Of a DNA stretch of 64,000 bases, positions 31,888 to 40,552 are shown piece by piece. Position numbers and translations under genes: made by a program. The notes beneath the pieces are model-generated. The model searched no databases, had not been told where the DNA came from, and worked only from the letters and a program-made list of their open reading frames with translations. Positions within the stretch are counted from its first letter, which is position 1; each line of letters begins with the position of its first letter. This DNA comes from Streptomyces sp. NBC_01255 (GTDB lineage Bacteria > Actinomycetota > Actinomycetes > Streptomycetales > Streptomycetaceae): contig NZ_CP108474.1 in NCBI RefSeq assembly GCF_036226445.1, forward strand, positions 4,154,001 through 4,218,000, written 5' to 3'.

Positions 31888-32946
31888 ATGCGCTATCGAA
31901 CACTCGGCGGGACCGGGATCGACGTCAGCACCTACTGCCTCGGCACCATGATGTTCGGGGCCGTCGGCAATCCGGACCACGAGGACTCCGTACGGATCAT
32001 CCATGCCGCCCTCGACCAGGGCATCAACTTCGTGGACACCGCCGACATGTACTCCGCCGGCGAGTCCGAGGAGATCGTCGGCAAGGCCCTGCGCGACCCC
32101 CGGCGCCGCGAGGAGACCGTCCTCGCCACCAAGGTGTACTTCCCGATGGGCGGCGAGGGCCCCAACAAGGGCGGCTCGTCCCGTCGTTGGATCACCCTCG
32201 CCGTCGAGAACAGCCTGCGGCGGCTCCAGACCGACTGGATCGACCTCTATCAGGTCCACCGGCCCGACCCCCGTACGGACATCGAGGAGACCCTCGACGT
32301 CCTCGGCGACCTCGTCACCCAGGGGAAGATCCGGGCGTTCGGCTGCTCCACCTTCCCCGCCGAGGAGATCGTCGAGGCGCACGCCGTCGCCGAGCGGCGC
32401 GGGCTGCGCCGCTTCCGCTCCGAGCAGCCGCCCTACTCGCTGCTCGCGCGGGGCGTGGAGGCATCCGTGCTGCCCGTGGCCCAGCGGTACGGGATGGGGG
32501 TGCTGACCTGGAGCCCGCTCGCGTCCGGCTTCCTCACCGGCCGGTACCGCAAGGGCGCGCCGATCGACCTGACCAGCGGGCGGGCCGCGCTCACCCCGCA
32601 CCGCTTCGACCCGTCGCTGCCCGTCAACGCCGCCAAGCTCGACGCCGTCGAGGAGCTCGTCGCGCTCGCGGACGAGATCGGGTGCAGCCTGCCCGAGCTG
32701 GCCCTGGCCTTCGTGACCGCGCACCCGGCCGTGACCTCCGTGATCATCGGGCCGCGCACGATGGAGCAGTTGGAGGGGCTGCTGAAGGGTGCGCCGGTCG
32801 TGCTCACGGACGAGGTCCTGGACCGGATCGACACGATCGTGCCGCCGGGGACGAACCTCTACCCGCCGGACGGCGTCTGGCGCCCCCGCGCCCTCACCGA
32901 ACCGGCTCTGCGGCGACGGCCGTTGGAGGAGCGCGCGGCGGGCTGA
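31888..32946 (+). CDS. Aldo/keto reductase
   Basis: A 352-residue NADPH-dependent reductase of the YajO/Gap-like subgroup. MRYRTLGGTGIDVSTYCLG, then NFVDTADMYSAGESEEIVGKAL (catalytic Asp and Tyr) and ATKVYF (Lys), WIDLYQVHRPDP (His), and a C-terminal cofactor site TSVIIGPRTMEQLEG. ATG is preferred to the GTG nine bases upstream, since it gives the usual N-terminus and lies seven bases after TAGAGT. No linked regulator is obvious; the XRE-type gene downstream converges on it. Confidence 0.93.
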   Translation: MRYRTLGGTGIDVSTYCLGTMMFGAVGNPDHEDSVRIIHAALDQGINFVDTADMYSAGESEEIVGKALRDPRRREETVLATKVYFPMGGEGPNKGGSSRRWITLAVENSLRRLQTDWIDLYQVHRPDPRTDIEETLDVLGDLVTQGKIRAFGCSTFPAEEIVEAHAVAERRGLRRFRSEQPPYSLLARGVEASVLPVAQRYGMGVLTWSPLASGFLTGRYRKGAPIDLTSGRAALTPHRFDPSLPVNAAKLDAVEELVALADEIGCSLPELALAFVTAHPAVTSVIIGPRTMEQLEGLLKGAPVVLTDEVLDRIDTIVPPGTNLYPPDGVWRPRALTEPALRRRPLEERAAG

Positions 32947-33016
32947 GTCGGTCGAGTGCGCGGGGCGGGGAGTGCGGCGGCGTGGGTCACGGGGTGCGTC
33001 GCGCGCCCGCCGTTTC

Positions 33017-33868
33017 CTACGCCGGCGCGAACTGCTCCCCGCCCACCACCCTGAGCAGCGCCAGCCGCTCCCCCGCGTCCGTGCCCGGCGGCGGCGTGTG
33101 GATCACGAGCCGCTGCTCGCCCTCCGGGGCCAGCAGCACCTGGCAGTCCAGGTCCACGGGGCCGATCACCGCGTGCACGACCCGCATCCGGCTGTGCCGC
33201 CGGACCCCCACCTCGTGCCGCGCCCACAGCTCCGCGAACTCCTCGCTCGCCCCGCGCAGTCGCTCCACCAGACGGACGCACGCCGGGTCGCCGGAGCGGC
33301 GGCCGACGGCCGCGCGCAGGTCGGCGACGTGGAGGCGGCTGTAGTACGCGTGCTCCTCGGCCGGGTACGCCGTACGGGCCTCGGGGTCGGCGAACCAGCG
33401 CCACACGACGTTCCGCCCGTGCTCGGACACCGTGCACACGCCGCCGAGCAGGGCGCGGGCCATCGCGTTCTGGGCGAGGACGTCCCCGAGGTCGCTCAGG
33501 ACCTGCGCCGGGGTCGTGTCCAGCTGGTCCAGGAGGTGCAGGAGGCCGGGTGAGACGTGGTCGCCGACGGTGGGCCCGGCGGGCGGGCGGTGGCCGGCGA
33601 GAAGGTGGAGGTGGTCCCGCCCGTCGGTGTCGAGGCGCAGCGCGCGGGCGAGCGCGGCCAGCATCTGGGGCGAGGGCTGCGGGCCGCGGGCCTGCTCCAG
33701 GCGGATGTAGTAGTCGGCCGACATGCCGGCGAGCTGGGCGACCTCTTCGCGGCGCAGCCCGGGCGTACGGCGGCGGGGGCCGGCCGGGAGGCCCGCGTCC
33801 TGCGGGCGGACCCGGTCGCGGGAGCGGCGCAGGAAGTCGGCGAGTTCGCGGCGGTCGATCGTCGTCAT
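33017..33868 (-). CDS. XRE-family regulator with MmyB-like ligand-binding domain
   Basis: A 283-residue regulator. Residues 1-85 form the helix-turn-helix (ELADFLRRSRDRV; PGLRREEVAQLAGMSADYYIRLEQARG), and the remainder matches the MmyB-like PAS-type domain seen in many actinobacterial regulators (VLAQNAMARALLG, WRWFADPEARTAYP, ASEEFAELWARHEVG). The start MTTIDRREL follows AGGATG. It diverges from an alpha/beta hydrolase, the usual type of partner for such regulators, across 151 bp. Confidence 0.93.
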   Translation of the reverse strand: MTTIDRRELADFLRRSRDRVRPQDAGLPAGPRRRTPGLRREEVAQLAGMSADYYIRLEQARGPQPSPQMLAALARALRLDTDGRDHLHLLAGHRPPAGPTVGDHVSPGLLHLLDQLDTTPAQVLSDLGDVLAQNAMARALLGGVCTVSEHGRNVVWRWFADPEARTAYPAEEHAYYSRLHVADLRAAVGRRSGDPACVRLVERLRGASEEFAELWARHEVGVRRHSRMRVVHAVIGPVDLDCQVLLAPEGEQRLVIHTPPPGTDAGERLALLRVVGGEQFAPA

Positions 33869-34019
33869 GTGGATCATCCTGCCGGAGGGGTGCCTGCCCA
33901 TCCAGGCCGTATCCAGGGACTGGCGATCCCAGGGTCGGAAGGGCTCTCCCGCCCGTTCCCGGCGGTCGGCAGAGTCCTCGGTGTCAGCCACTCACCCCCT
34001 TCCACCGGGAGCAGCGATC

Positions 34020-34832
34020 ATGGCCACCGTCACCGTCGGCACCGCCCGCGTCCACTACGACGTCGAGGGCTCGGGCGCCGGTCCCGCCCTTCTCCTCGTC
34101 CACGGCACCGGTTCGGGCGGCGCCGCCGTCAACTGGGGTCGGACCGCGCCCCGCTTCACCGGCGACCGTACGGTCGTCACCCTGGACCTGTCCGGCGCCG
34201 ACCGGACCGTCGACGACGGCGGGCCGCTGACCGTCGAGGCGCTCGCCGCGCAGGTGATCGCGGTGATCGAGGCGGCCGGCACCGGGCCGGTCGATCTGCT
34301 CGGTTTCTCGATGGGTTCCCCGATCTCGGCGACCGTCGCAGCGCTCCGCCCCGACCTGGTGAACAAGCTGGTCCTGGTGGCGGGTTGGGCGTACACGGAC
34401 GGCGACGAGTACCTGCGGAACCTGTTCACGCTGTGGCAGCGGCTCGGTACGTACGACCCGGCGGGCTTCGGGCGGAGCGTGACGATGACGGGGTTCAGCC
34501 GTGGTTTCCTCAACGGCATCGGCCGCGAGGGCGTCGAGGCGCTGATCCCGAACCTGCCGCCCACCCCCGGCACCCTGCGGCACGTGGCGCTCGACCTGGA
34601 GGTCGACATCCGGGAGCTGCTGCCCCGGATCACGGCGGAGACGCTGGTCGTGGGCTGCACGCAGGACGCGACCGCACCCGTGGAGAACAGCCGGGCGCTG
34701 CACGCGGCGATCGGCGGCAGCTCGTACGCGGAGATCGACGCCGGGCATGTCGTCTTCTTCGAGAAGGAGGACGAGTTCGTGAGGACGGTGACGGATTTCC
34801 TCGGTTCCCTCGTCGGTTCGGTCCGCGTCTGA
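34020..34832 (+). CDS. Alpha/beta hydrolase
   Basis: A 270-residue alpha/beta hydrolase beginning MATVTVGTARVHYDVEGSG. The oxyanion region is LLLVHGTGSGG, nucleophile Ser97 lies in GFSMGSP, an acid is in VVGCTQDATAP and the His in EIDAGHVVFFE. The start follows GGGAGCAG. The divergent XRE/MmyB-type gene is its probable regulator. The substrate is unknown. Confidence 0.92.
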   Translation: MATVTVGTARVHYDVEGSGAGPALLLVHGTGSGGAAVNWGRTAPRFTGDRTVVTLDLSGADRTVDDGGPLTVEALAAQVIAVIEAAGTGPVDLLGFSMGSPISATVAALRPDLVNKLVLVAGWAYTDGDEYLRNLFTLWQRLGTYDPAGFGRSVTMTGFSRGFLNGIGREGVEALIPNLPPTPGTLRHVALDLEVDIRELLPRITAETLVVGCTQDATAPVENSRALHAAIGGSSYAEIDAGHVVFFEKEDEFVRTVTDFLGSLVGSVRV

Positions 34833-34836
34833 AGCC

Positions 34837-36096
34837 ATGCTGGGAGGCATGGGTGAGACAAATACGCGTACGAGAACGATCGACGACGCCGAGCGCAGGG
34901 CCCGGCTCGCGGTCCGGCACCGGCTGGCCGGGGCCGCGCGGGCGGCGACGGCGGAGGAGGTCGGGGACTCCTTGGTGGCGCTGCACGGCACGGATCCGGC
35001 GAGCGTGTTCCTCGCGATGGGGGCGCGGCTGGCGGGCGGCGAAGGGCCGGTCGCGTCGGCCGAGCGGGCACTGTACGAGGAACGGTCCCTGATCCGGATG
35101 CACGGCATGCGGCACACGGTCTTCGTCTTCCCGTCCTCTCTCGCGCCCGCCGTGCAGTCCTCGACGACCCGCCCGGCCGCCGTGCGTGAACGGACGGTGC
35201 TCGTCCGCCACTTGGCGGAGGGGAGCTCCTTCGACGAGGCCTGGCTGGCGGAGACGGAGCGGCTGGTCCTGGCCGAGCTGGCCGTACGCGGGGAGGCGGC
35301 CGGCACCGAACTGGGCGCGGCCGTACCGAGGTTGCGGGAGACGTTCGTGTACGGGCCGGGCACCCGTCAGGAGGGCGTCCAGTCCGTCGCGAGCCGGGTG
35401 CTGCGGGTCCTCGGCATGGAGGGCCGGATCGTCCGGGGGCGGCCGCAGGGGACGTGGACGTCGAGCCGTTTCCGCTGGGCGCTCGCGGAGGAGCACCCGC
35501 CGGTGCCGGCGGCGGAGGCGCGGGCCGAGCTGATCGGGCGCTGGCTGGCGGCCTGCGGGCCGGCGACCGAGGCGGATCTGAAGTGGTGGACGGGGTGGAA
35601 GGTCACGGACGTGCGCGCGGCGCTCGCCGCGGTCGGGGCGGTGGCGGTGACGCTGGCCGGGGACGGGGACGGGGACAGGGCTGGGGCTGGGGCTGGGGCT
35701 GGGGCCGGGGCTGGGGCCGGGGGGACGGGTTTCGTCCTGCCGGACGACCTCGACCCCGTACCGGCGCCGGAGCCGTGGGCGGCGCTGCTGCCCGCGCTCG
35801 ACCCGACGGCGATGGGCTGGCAGGGCCGGGACTGGTACCAGGACCCCGGCCACCGGGCCGCGCTGTACGACCGCAGCGGGAACATCGCGCCGACGGTGTG
35901 GTGGGACGGCCGGATCGTCGGCGTCTGGGCGCAGCGGCCGGACGGCGGGATCGTCCACCGGCTCCTGACCGACGTGGGCGGGGACGCGGTGCGGGCGATC
36001 GGGGTGGAGGCGGCGCGACTGGCGGCCTGGGTGGGGGACGTACGGGTGACGCCCCGGTTCCGCACCCCGCTGGAACGGGAGCTCGCCGCGCCCTGA
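34837..36096 (+). CDS. Winged-helix DNA-binding domain protein (HTH_42/AlkX-like)
   Basis: A 419-residue protein of the HTH_42 family, which includes DNA glycosylases of the AlkX/YcaQ/AZL type. Recognised stretches are RHRLAGAARAATAEEVGDSLVALHG, MRHTVFVFP, RPQGTWTSSRFRW, WLAACGPATEADLKWWTGW and TVWWDGRIVGVWAQRPDG. A low-complexity insert (GDGDGDRAGAGAGAG) at about 274-295 comes from a GGGGCT hexanucleotide array. The start is uncertain: the ATG at 34837 has little ribosome site, while the ATG at 34849 has GGGAGG only one base away. Base-excision activity is inferred from the family only. Confidence 0.82.
   Translation: MLGGMGETNTRTRTIDDAERRARLAVRHRLAGAARAATAEEVGDSLVALHGTDPASVFLAMGARLAGGEGPVASAERALYEERSLIRMHGMRHTVFVFPSSLAPAVQSSTTRPAAVRERTVLVRHLAEGSSFDEAWLAETERLVLAELAVRGEAAGTELGAAVPRLRETFVYGPGTRQEGVQSVASRVLRVLGMEGRIVRGRPQGTWTSSRFRWALAEEHPPVPAAEARAELIGRWLAACGPATEADLKWWTGWKVTDVRAALAAVGAVAVTLAGDGDGDRAGAGAGAGAGAGAGGTGFVLPDDLDPVPAPEPWAALLPALDPTAMGWQGRDWYQDPGHRAALYDRSGNIAPTVWWDGRIVGVWAQRPDGGIVHRLLTDVGGDAVRAIGVEAARLAAWVGDVRVTPRFRTPLERELAAP
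35659..35718 (+). repeat. Hexanucleotide array (GGGGAC/GGGGCT/GGGGCC)
   Basis: Ten 6-bp units: three GGGGAC, one AGGGCT, then alternating GGGGCT and GGGGCC. They encode GDGDGD followed by alternating Ala-Gly within the HTH_42 protein. The G-runs could form G-quadruplexes in the coding strand. Confidence 0.92.
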
Positions 36097-36106
36097 TCAC
36101 CGGCAC

Positions 36107-36736
36107 CTACTCGCTCTCGCCGAGGCCGGGGACCCCCAGCTCGGCGAGGCCGTTGAGGACGAGGTCGACGCCGACCGCGGCGAGCAGCAGGCCCAGGAGC
36201 CGGCCGAGGAGCTCGATGGTGGTGCCCTGGGCGCGCCGCAGGACGCCGGCGAGGAGCAGCACGCAGGCCAGGTCGAGGGCGATGACCGCCGCGTACGCGA
36301 GGACGACGGTCGAGCGCCAGCCGAAGGAGTCCCCGGAGGCGCCTCCGATGAGGATCGCCGTCATGGCGAGCGGGCTCACGACGTACGGCGTGAGCAACTC
36401 GCGCACTCCGCTGACCAGGTCCGGGGAGTCCCGGTGCGTGCTGACGGGTCCGATGTGGAGGCCGAGGACGAGTCCGAGGGCGTAGAGGAAGAAGATGATG
36501 CCGCCCGCGAGCATGAGCGCGGGCGTGCTGATGTGGAAGAGCTCGAGCAGCCACGGGGCCGTGATGCCGGTGCCCAGACCGACGAGGACGGCCAGACCCG
36601 AGGAGACGAGGGCGATGGAGCGCAGCTGGCGGGCGGGGTGGATCTGGGCGAGCCCGGCGAACGACAGGAGCACCTTGGGCGGGCCGACGACGGAGAAGAA
36701 GGCGATGAAGGCGGTGGAGAAGCTGAGTGCGTGCAC
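36107..36736 (-). CDS. MarC-family integral membrane protein
   Basis: A 209-residue protein with six hydrophobic helices matching the MarC family: STAFIAFFSVVGPPKVLLSFAGL at the N-terminus, ITAPWLLELFHISTPALMLAGGIIFFLYAL, SPLAMTAILIGG and a C-terminal LLGLLLAAVGVDLVLNGL. Despite the name, MarC is not shown to be a drug exporter, and its function is unknown. The start is GTG. It lies 10 bp beyond the end of the converging HTH_42 gene. Confidence 0.9.
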   Translation of the reverse strand: MHALSFSTAFIAFFSVVGPPKVLLSFAGLAQIHPARQLRSIALVSSGLAVLVGLGTGITAPWLLELFHISTPALMLAGGIIFFLYALGLVLGLHIGPVSTHRDSPDLVSGVRELLTPYVVSPLAMTAILIGGASGDSFGWRSTVVLAYAAVIALDLACVLLLAGVLRRAQGTTIELLGRLLGLLLAAVGVDLVLNGLAELGVPGLGESE

Positions 36737-36867
36737 CCTGGAATCATGGGACGGCCGGGTGATTTCTCCCGTCTTTCCGGCCTTTGCCCGCGCGGTGTCG
36801 AGAATCGCCCGTCGGCTCCGATTCTCCTGCGAGAGGCAGAACCGGCCACGGATGTGAGGAGGACGTC

Positions 36868-37284
36868 ATGAAGTACCTGGTGATGGTGCAGGGCTCGCAG
36901 ATCGACTACGAGGCGATGGTGGGCCGCGGCTCCGCCGGGAGCCCTGCCTGGGACAAGGCGGACCTCAAGGCGATGTTCGAGCACATGAACGCGATCAACA
37001 CCGAGCTGACCGCCAGGGGCGAGATGCTCGACGGCCAGGGCCTCGCCGCCCCGGCCACGACTCGCTTCGTGACGGTGGACGGCGAGGGCAGGCCGGTCGT
37101 CACGGACGGCCCGTACGCGGAGACCAAGGAGGTCCTCGCGGGCTACTGGCTCCTCGACTGCGCCTCCCTGGACCGCGTCACGGAGATCGCCGCCCAGGTG
37201 GCCCGCTGCCCCGCCCCGGCCGGCTCCCCGGAGTACGCGGTGGTGATCCGCCCCGTCGACGAGTCCGGTCCGAGTCAGGACTGA
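36868..37284 (+). CDS. YCII-related (DGPF) domain protein
   Basis: A 138-residue protein, MKYLVMVQGSQIDYEAM at the start and VTDGPYAETKEVLAGYWLLDC in the middle, which is the DGPF motif of the YCII-related family. These proteins often accompany ECF sigma factors of the SigJ type; none is adjacent here. The ATG follows GAGGAGG. It converges on the MFS gene with only 21 bp between stops. Function unknown. Confidence 0.9.
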   Translation: MKYLVMVQGSQIDYEAMVGRGSAGSPAWDKADLKAMFEHMNAINTELTARGEMLDGQGLAAPATTRFVTVDGEGRPVVTDGPYAETKEVLAGYWLLDCASLDRVTEIAAQVARCPAPAGSPEYAVVIRPVDESGPSQD

Positions 37285-37305
37285 GCTCGCCGAGGCGCCC
37301 TTTCC

Positions 37306-38742
37306 TCAGTGCACCCCGTGGGGGCCGCCCGTGTGGCGGGGGGTGCCGCGGGGGATGAGGAAGGGGGCCGTCAGGGCCGCTGTGGCCGCTGTGGCCGTGC
37401 AGAGGGTGAAGGCCGCCGTGAAGCCCGTCGGCGTCGGGTCCGTGGTGGCGGTGAGGGCCAGGGTGGAGACGGCGGCGACGCCGATGGAGCCGCCGACCTC
37501 GTGGAAGGTGTTGACGATGCCGGAGGCGAGGCCGGCCTCGTGCGGGGCGATCAGGCCGAGGGACGTCGTGGTCGCCGCGACGAAGACCGCGCCGAGGCCG
37601 AAGGACGCCGTGGCGAGGGCGGGCAGGAGGGTCGCCCAGGGGTTGGCGCCGGGGGTCAGGAAGGTCAGCGGCAGGCAGCCCAGGGCCGCCAGGGCCAGGC
37701 CGCCGGTGGCGCAGGCGCGCGGGCCCGCCGTCGTCACGAGGCGCGAGCCCAGGTGGGCGCCGATCGCGGTCGTGAGGGCGATCGGGAGGAAGAGCAGTCC
37801 GGTGCGGAAGGCCCCGAGGCCGTACACGTGCTGGAGCTGCATCGAGCCCAGGAAGAAGAAGGAGATCAGGAGCGCGGTCGCGACCAGCATGAGCAGGGAG
37901 CCCGCGACGACCGGGCGCCGCGTCAGCATCCTGAGGTCCATCAGCGGGGCGGCGCTCGCCCGCTCGACCGCGACGAAGATCCCGTAGAGCGCGAGCGCGC
38001 CGAGCAGCGGCAGCAGGGTCGCGGCGGAGGCCCAGCCGGAGTCGCCCGCCTGGACGAGGCCGTAGACGAGCGCGCCGGTGGCGGTGGTCACGAGGAGTGC
38101 GCCGGGGGCGTCCAGGCGGGCGTTCGTGCGCCCGGGCCTGTTGTCCGGGAGGACCTTCGGGAGGGTGGCGAGGAGGGCCAGGCCCACCGGGACGTTGACG
38201 TAGAAGATCCAGGGCCAGCCCGGGCCCTCGGTGAGGGCTCCGCCGAGCAGGACGCCCACGGCCGAGCCGGTGCCGCCGATCGCCGCCCAGGCTCCGAGGG
38301 CCTTGGCCCGCTCGGCGCCGTGGAAGGCGGTCGTGACGAGGGCGAGCGCGGCCGGGGAGAGGAGCGCGGCGCCGATGCCCTGGGCGATGCGGCCGCCGAG
38401 CAGGACGGGGGCGTTCGCGGCGAGGCCGCAGACCAGGGAGGCGGTCGTGAAGAGCGCGAGGCCGGTCAGGAGGACGCGGCGGGCGCCGAGGGCGTCGGCG
38501 AGCCGGCCGCCGAGGAGCATGAGTCCGCCGAAGCAGAGGGTGTACGCGGTGACCACCCAGGTCAGGGCGGTGCGCCCCAGGTCGAGGTCGGCGGAGAGGG
38601 CGGGCAGGGCGAGGTTCACGACGGTGACGTCGAGGATCAGCATGAACTGGGCCGCGCAGATCAGCGCGAGGGCCGTCCAGCGGCGTGGGTGGGGTTGCGG
38701 GTGGGCATGGGTGTGGGCCGGCGCGTCGAGCTGAGGCTTCAT
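37306..38742 (-). CDS. MFS multidrug transporter, EmrB/QacA (DHA2) type
   Basis: A 478-residue exporter with fourteen predicted helices. Motif D1-like LDVTVVNLALPALSADL in helix 1, GGRLADALGARRVLL in loop 2-3, GRIAQGIGAALLSPAALALV in helix 4 and GTGSAVGVLLGGALTEGPGWPWIFYVNVPVG (motif C and the DHA2 signature) are visible. A His-rich start (THAHPQPHPRR) precedes helix 1. ATG is chosen because the divergent operator lies directly upstream. The TetR gene across a 64-bp spacer is the obvious repressor. Confidence 0.93.
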   Translation of the reverse strand: MKPQLDAPAHTHAHPQPHPRRWTALALICAAQFMLILDVTVVNLALPALSADLDLGRTALTWVVTAYTLCFGGLMLLGGRLADALGARRVLLTGLALFTTASLVCGLAANAPVLLGGRIAQGIGAALLSPAALALVTTAFHGAERAKALGAWAAIGGTGSAVGVLLGGALTEGPGWPWIFYVNVPVGLALLATLPKVLPDNRPGRTNARLDAPGALLVTTATGALVYGLVQAGDSGWASAATLLPLLGALALYGIFVAVERASAAPLMDLRMLTRRPVVAGSLLMLVATALLISFFFLGSMQLQHVYGLGAFRTGLLFLPIALTTAIGAHLGSRLVTTAGPRACATGGLALAALGCLPLTFLTPGANPWATLLPALATASFGLGAVFVAATTTSLGLIAPHEAGLASGIVNTFHEVGGSIGVAAVSTLALTATTDPTPTGFTAAFTLCTATAATAALTAPFLIPRGTPRHTGGPHGVH

Positions 38743-38746
38743 AACT

Positions 38747-38788
38747 GAACTGTACGGCACAGTACAGTTGAACTCAACGGTACAGTTC
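38747..38788. promoter_or_regulatory. TetR operator between the DHA2 exporter and its regulator
   Basis: GAACTGTAC (38747-38755) and its partner GTACAGTT (38762-38769) form an inverted repeat with a six-base spacer; a further half-site GTACAGTTC follows at 38780-38788. The array fills most of the 64-bp divergent spacer and would block both promoters. Confidence 0.75.
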
Positions 38789-38806
38789 GGTTGTAGGGTG
38801 ACGGGT

Positions 38807-39490
38807 ATGAACGCGCAGCCCCCGGACGTTCCCGCCGCCGTCGCCGCACCCAGGCCCGCACCCAGCGGCCCCCGCGCCGCCCGCAAGCGCCAGGCCGTCG
38901 TGCGGGCCGCCCGCGATCTCTTCCTCCGCGAGGGCTTCGGCGTCGGCATGGACGCCATCGCCGCCGAGGCGGGCGTCTCCAAGGTCACCGTCTACAACCA
39001 CTTCGGCAGCAAGGAAGCGCTCTTCACCGCCGTCGTCGCCGGCGCCCTCGACGAGCCCCTGGCCGGAGGGGAGGAGGCGGAAGGGCCGGACCTCGCGCTG
39101 CTCGTCGCCGCCGAGGGGCCCGACGCGCTCAAGGCCGCCCTCACCGACGCCGGCCGCGCCTGGGCCCGGGCCGTACGCGCCGACGACGAGGGCCGCGCGC
39201 TGCGCACCCTCGTCGCCACCGAACTCCACCGCTTCCCCGAGCTGGGCCGCGCCTGGCGCGCCCACGGCCCGGCCGGCCACCACCCCGCCGTCGCCGACGC
39301 GCTGCGCACCCTCGCCGACCGGGGCCTCCTGGAGATCCCCGACCTGGAGGTCGCGGTCCTCCAGCTCTACTCGCTGCTCGTCTTCCCGCAGATGGTCTTC
39401 GAGCAGTACGGGACGGAGCTCGCCGAGGAGCTGAGCGAGCGGCTCGTCACGGACGGGGTCGAGATGTTCCTCCGGCGTTACGCCGCCTGA
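38807..39490 (+). CDS. TetR-family regulator of the DHA2 exporter
   Basis: A 227-residue repressor. After a Pro/Ala-rich N-terminus comes the helix-turn-helix RQAVVRAARDLFLREGFGVGMDAIAAEAGVSKVTVYNHFGSKEALF. The C-terminal ligand domain resembles the TetR_C_14-like group (ALRTLVATELHRFPELGRAW). ATG at 38807 is chosen over an earlier in-frame ATG that would overlap the operator. TAGGGT ends seven bases before it with no Shine-Dalgarno sequence, so the mRNA may be leaderless. Confidence 0.93.
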   Translation: MNAQPPDVPAAVAAPRPAPSGPRAARKRQAVVRAARDLFLREGFGVGMDAIAAEAGVSKVTVYNHFGSKEALFTAVVAGALDEPLAGGEEAEGPDLALLVAAEGPDALKAALTDAGRAWARAVRADDEGRALRTLVATELHRFPELGRAWRAHGPAGHHPAVADALRTLADRGLLEIPDLEVAVLQLYSLLVFPQMVFEQYGTELAEELSERLVTDGVEMFLRRYAA

Positions 39491-39514
39491 GACGGCCGGC
39501 CGGCAGACGCGTCG

Positions 39515-40105
39515 CTACGCCTCCTGACGCAGGCGTGCGAGCGTCGCGTCGAGGGTCGGCCCGCCGTTCTTCGCCGCGCGGTTGTACGGGAGCTTCCCGA
39601 GCATCAGCGCCATGCCGCAGGTGTCGGTGAGCGCCGAGAAGACGAGCCCGCCCGCGACGCCCGCCGAGAGCAGCTGGAACGCGGGGTGGACGAGGAGACC
39701 CAGTGCGAGGCCGAGCAGGACGAGCGAGCCCGCCACGAGCCTGACCTGCCGGTCCATCGCCCAGACCGGCTTCGCCGGGGCGCCCACCGGGCGGTCGAGG
39801 CCGTGCCCGCGGGCCGCCCAGCCGCTCGTACCGCCCGCGAGGTCGATCGCGGCGACGCCGTGCGCGGCGAGCCGGGCGCAGGCGTCGGCCGAGCGGCCGC
39901 CCGACTGGCACACGACGAGCAGCCCGCCGCGGGCCGCCGCCTCCCGGAGCTCGGGCACGGCCCGGCCGAGCCGGTCGAGCGGGACGTTGAGGGCCCCGGG
40001 AACGTGCCCGGAGGCGTACTCGCCGGGTGTCCGCACGTCGACGACGGTCAGCTCGGCCAGCCGCTCACGGGCCTGGTCGGCGTCGAGCGAGAGGGGTTCG
40101 TTCAT
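39515..40105 (-). CDS. Rhodanese-DUF2892 membrane protein
   Basis: A 196-residue fusion resembling E. coli YgaP. An N-terminal rhodanese domain has VVDVRTPGEYASGHVPGALN and active-site Cys66 in CQSGGRS. A C-terminal DUF2892 domain has two membrane helices (about 121-140 and 145-168), with a further Cys163 in DTCGMALML. It likely carries sulfane sulfur at Cys66 on the cytoplasmic side of the membrane. The ATG at 40105 is preferred because AAGGATGA lies upstream. It diverges from a CstR-like repressor over a GC palindrome. Confidence 0.88.
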   Translation of the reverse strand: MNEPLSLDADQARERLAELTVVDVRTPGEYASGHVPGALNVPLDRLGRAVPELREAAARGGLLVVCQSGGRSADACARLAAHGVAAIDLAGGTSGWAARGHGLDRPVGAPAKPVWAMDRQVRLVAGSLVLLGLALGLLVHPAFQLLSAGVAGGLVFSALTDTCGMALMLGKLPYNRAAKNGGPTLDATLARLRQEA

Positions 40106-40162
40106 GGCAGGTGTCATCCTTGGTCTTCGGCGGACGGGCCCTAGCCCCGTGCTGGGGAGTAA

Positions 40163-40483
<321 letters not shown>

Positions 40484-40492
40484 GGGGCGCAG

Positions 40493-40538
40493 AAACGCCG
40501 AGCACCCCCGGGGATGTCCCCGGGGGTGCTCGGCGTTT
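40493..40538. terminator. Strong bidirectional terminator
   Basis: A 22-bp perfect inverted repeat, from AAACGCCGAGCACCCC to its complement, with a two-base centre (TG). It lies between the converging CstR-like and WrbA-like genes. It is the longest perfect hairpin I found in the window. Confidence 0.9.
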
Positions 40539-40552
40539 CGGGATCTCGCGCC

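Noticed and set aside
36868..37284. YCII-domain gene as partner of an ECF sigma factor
   Set aside because: Neighbours are a MarC protein and an MFS exporter; no ECF sigma gene lies within several kilobases.
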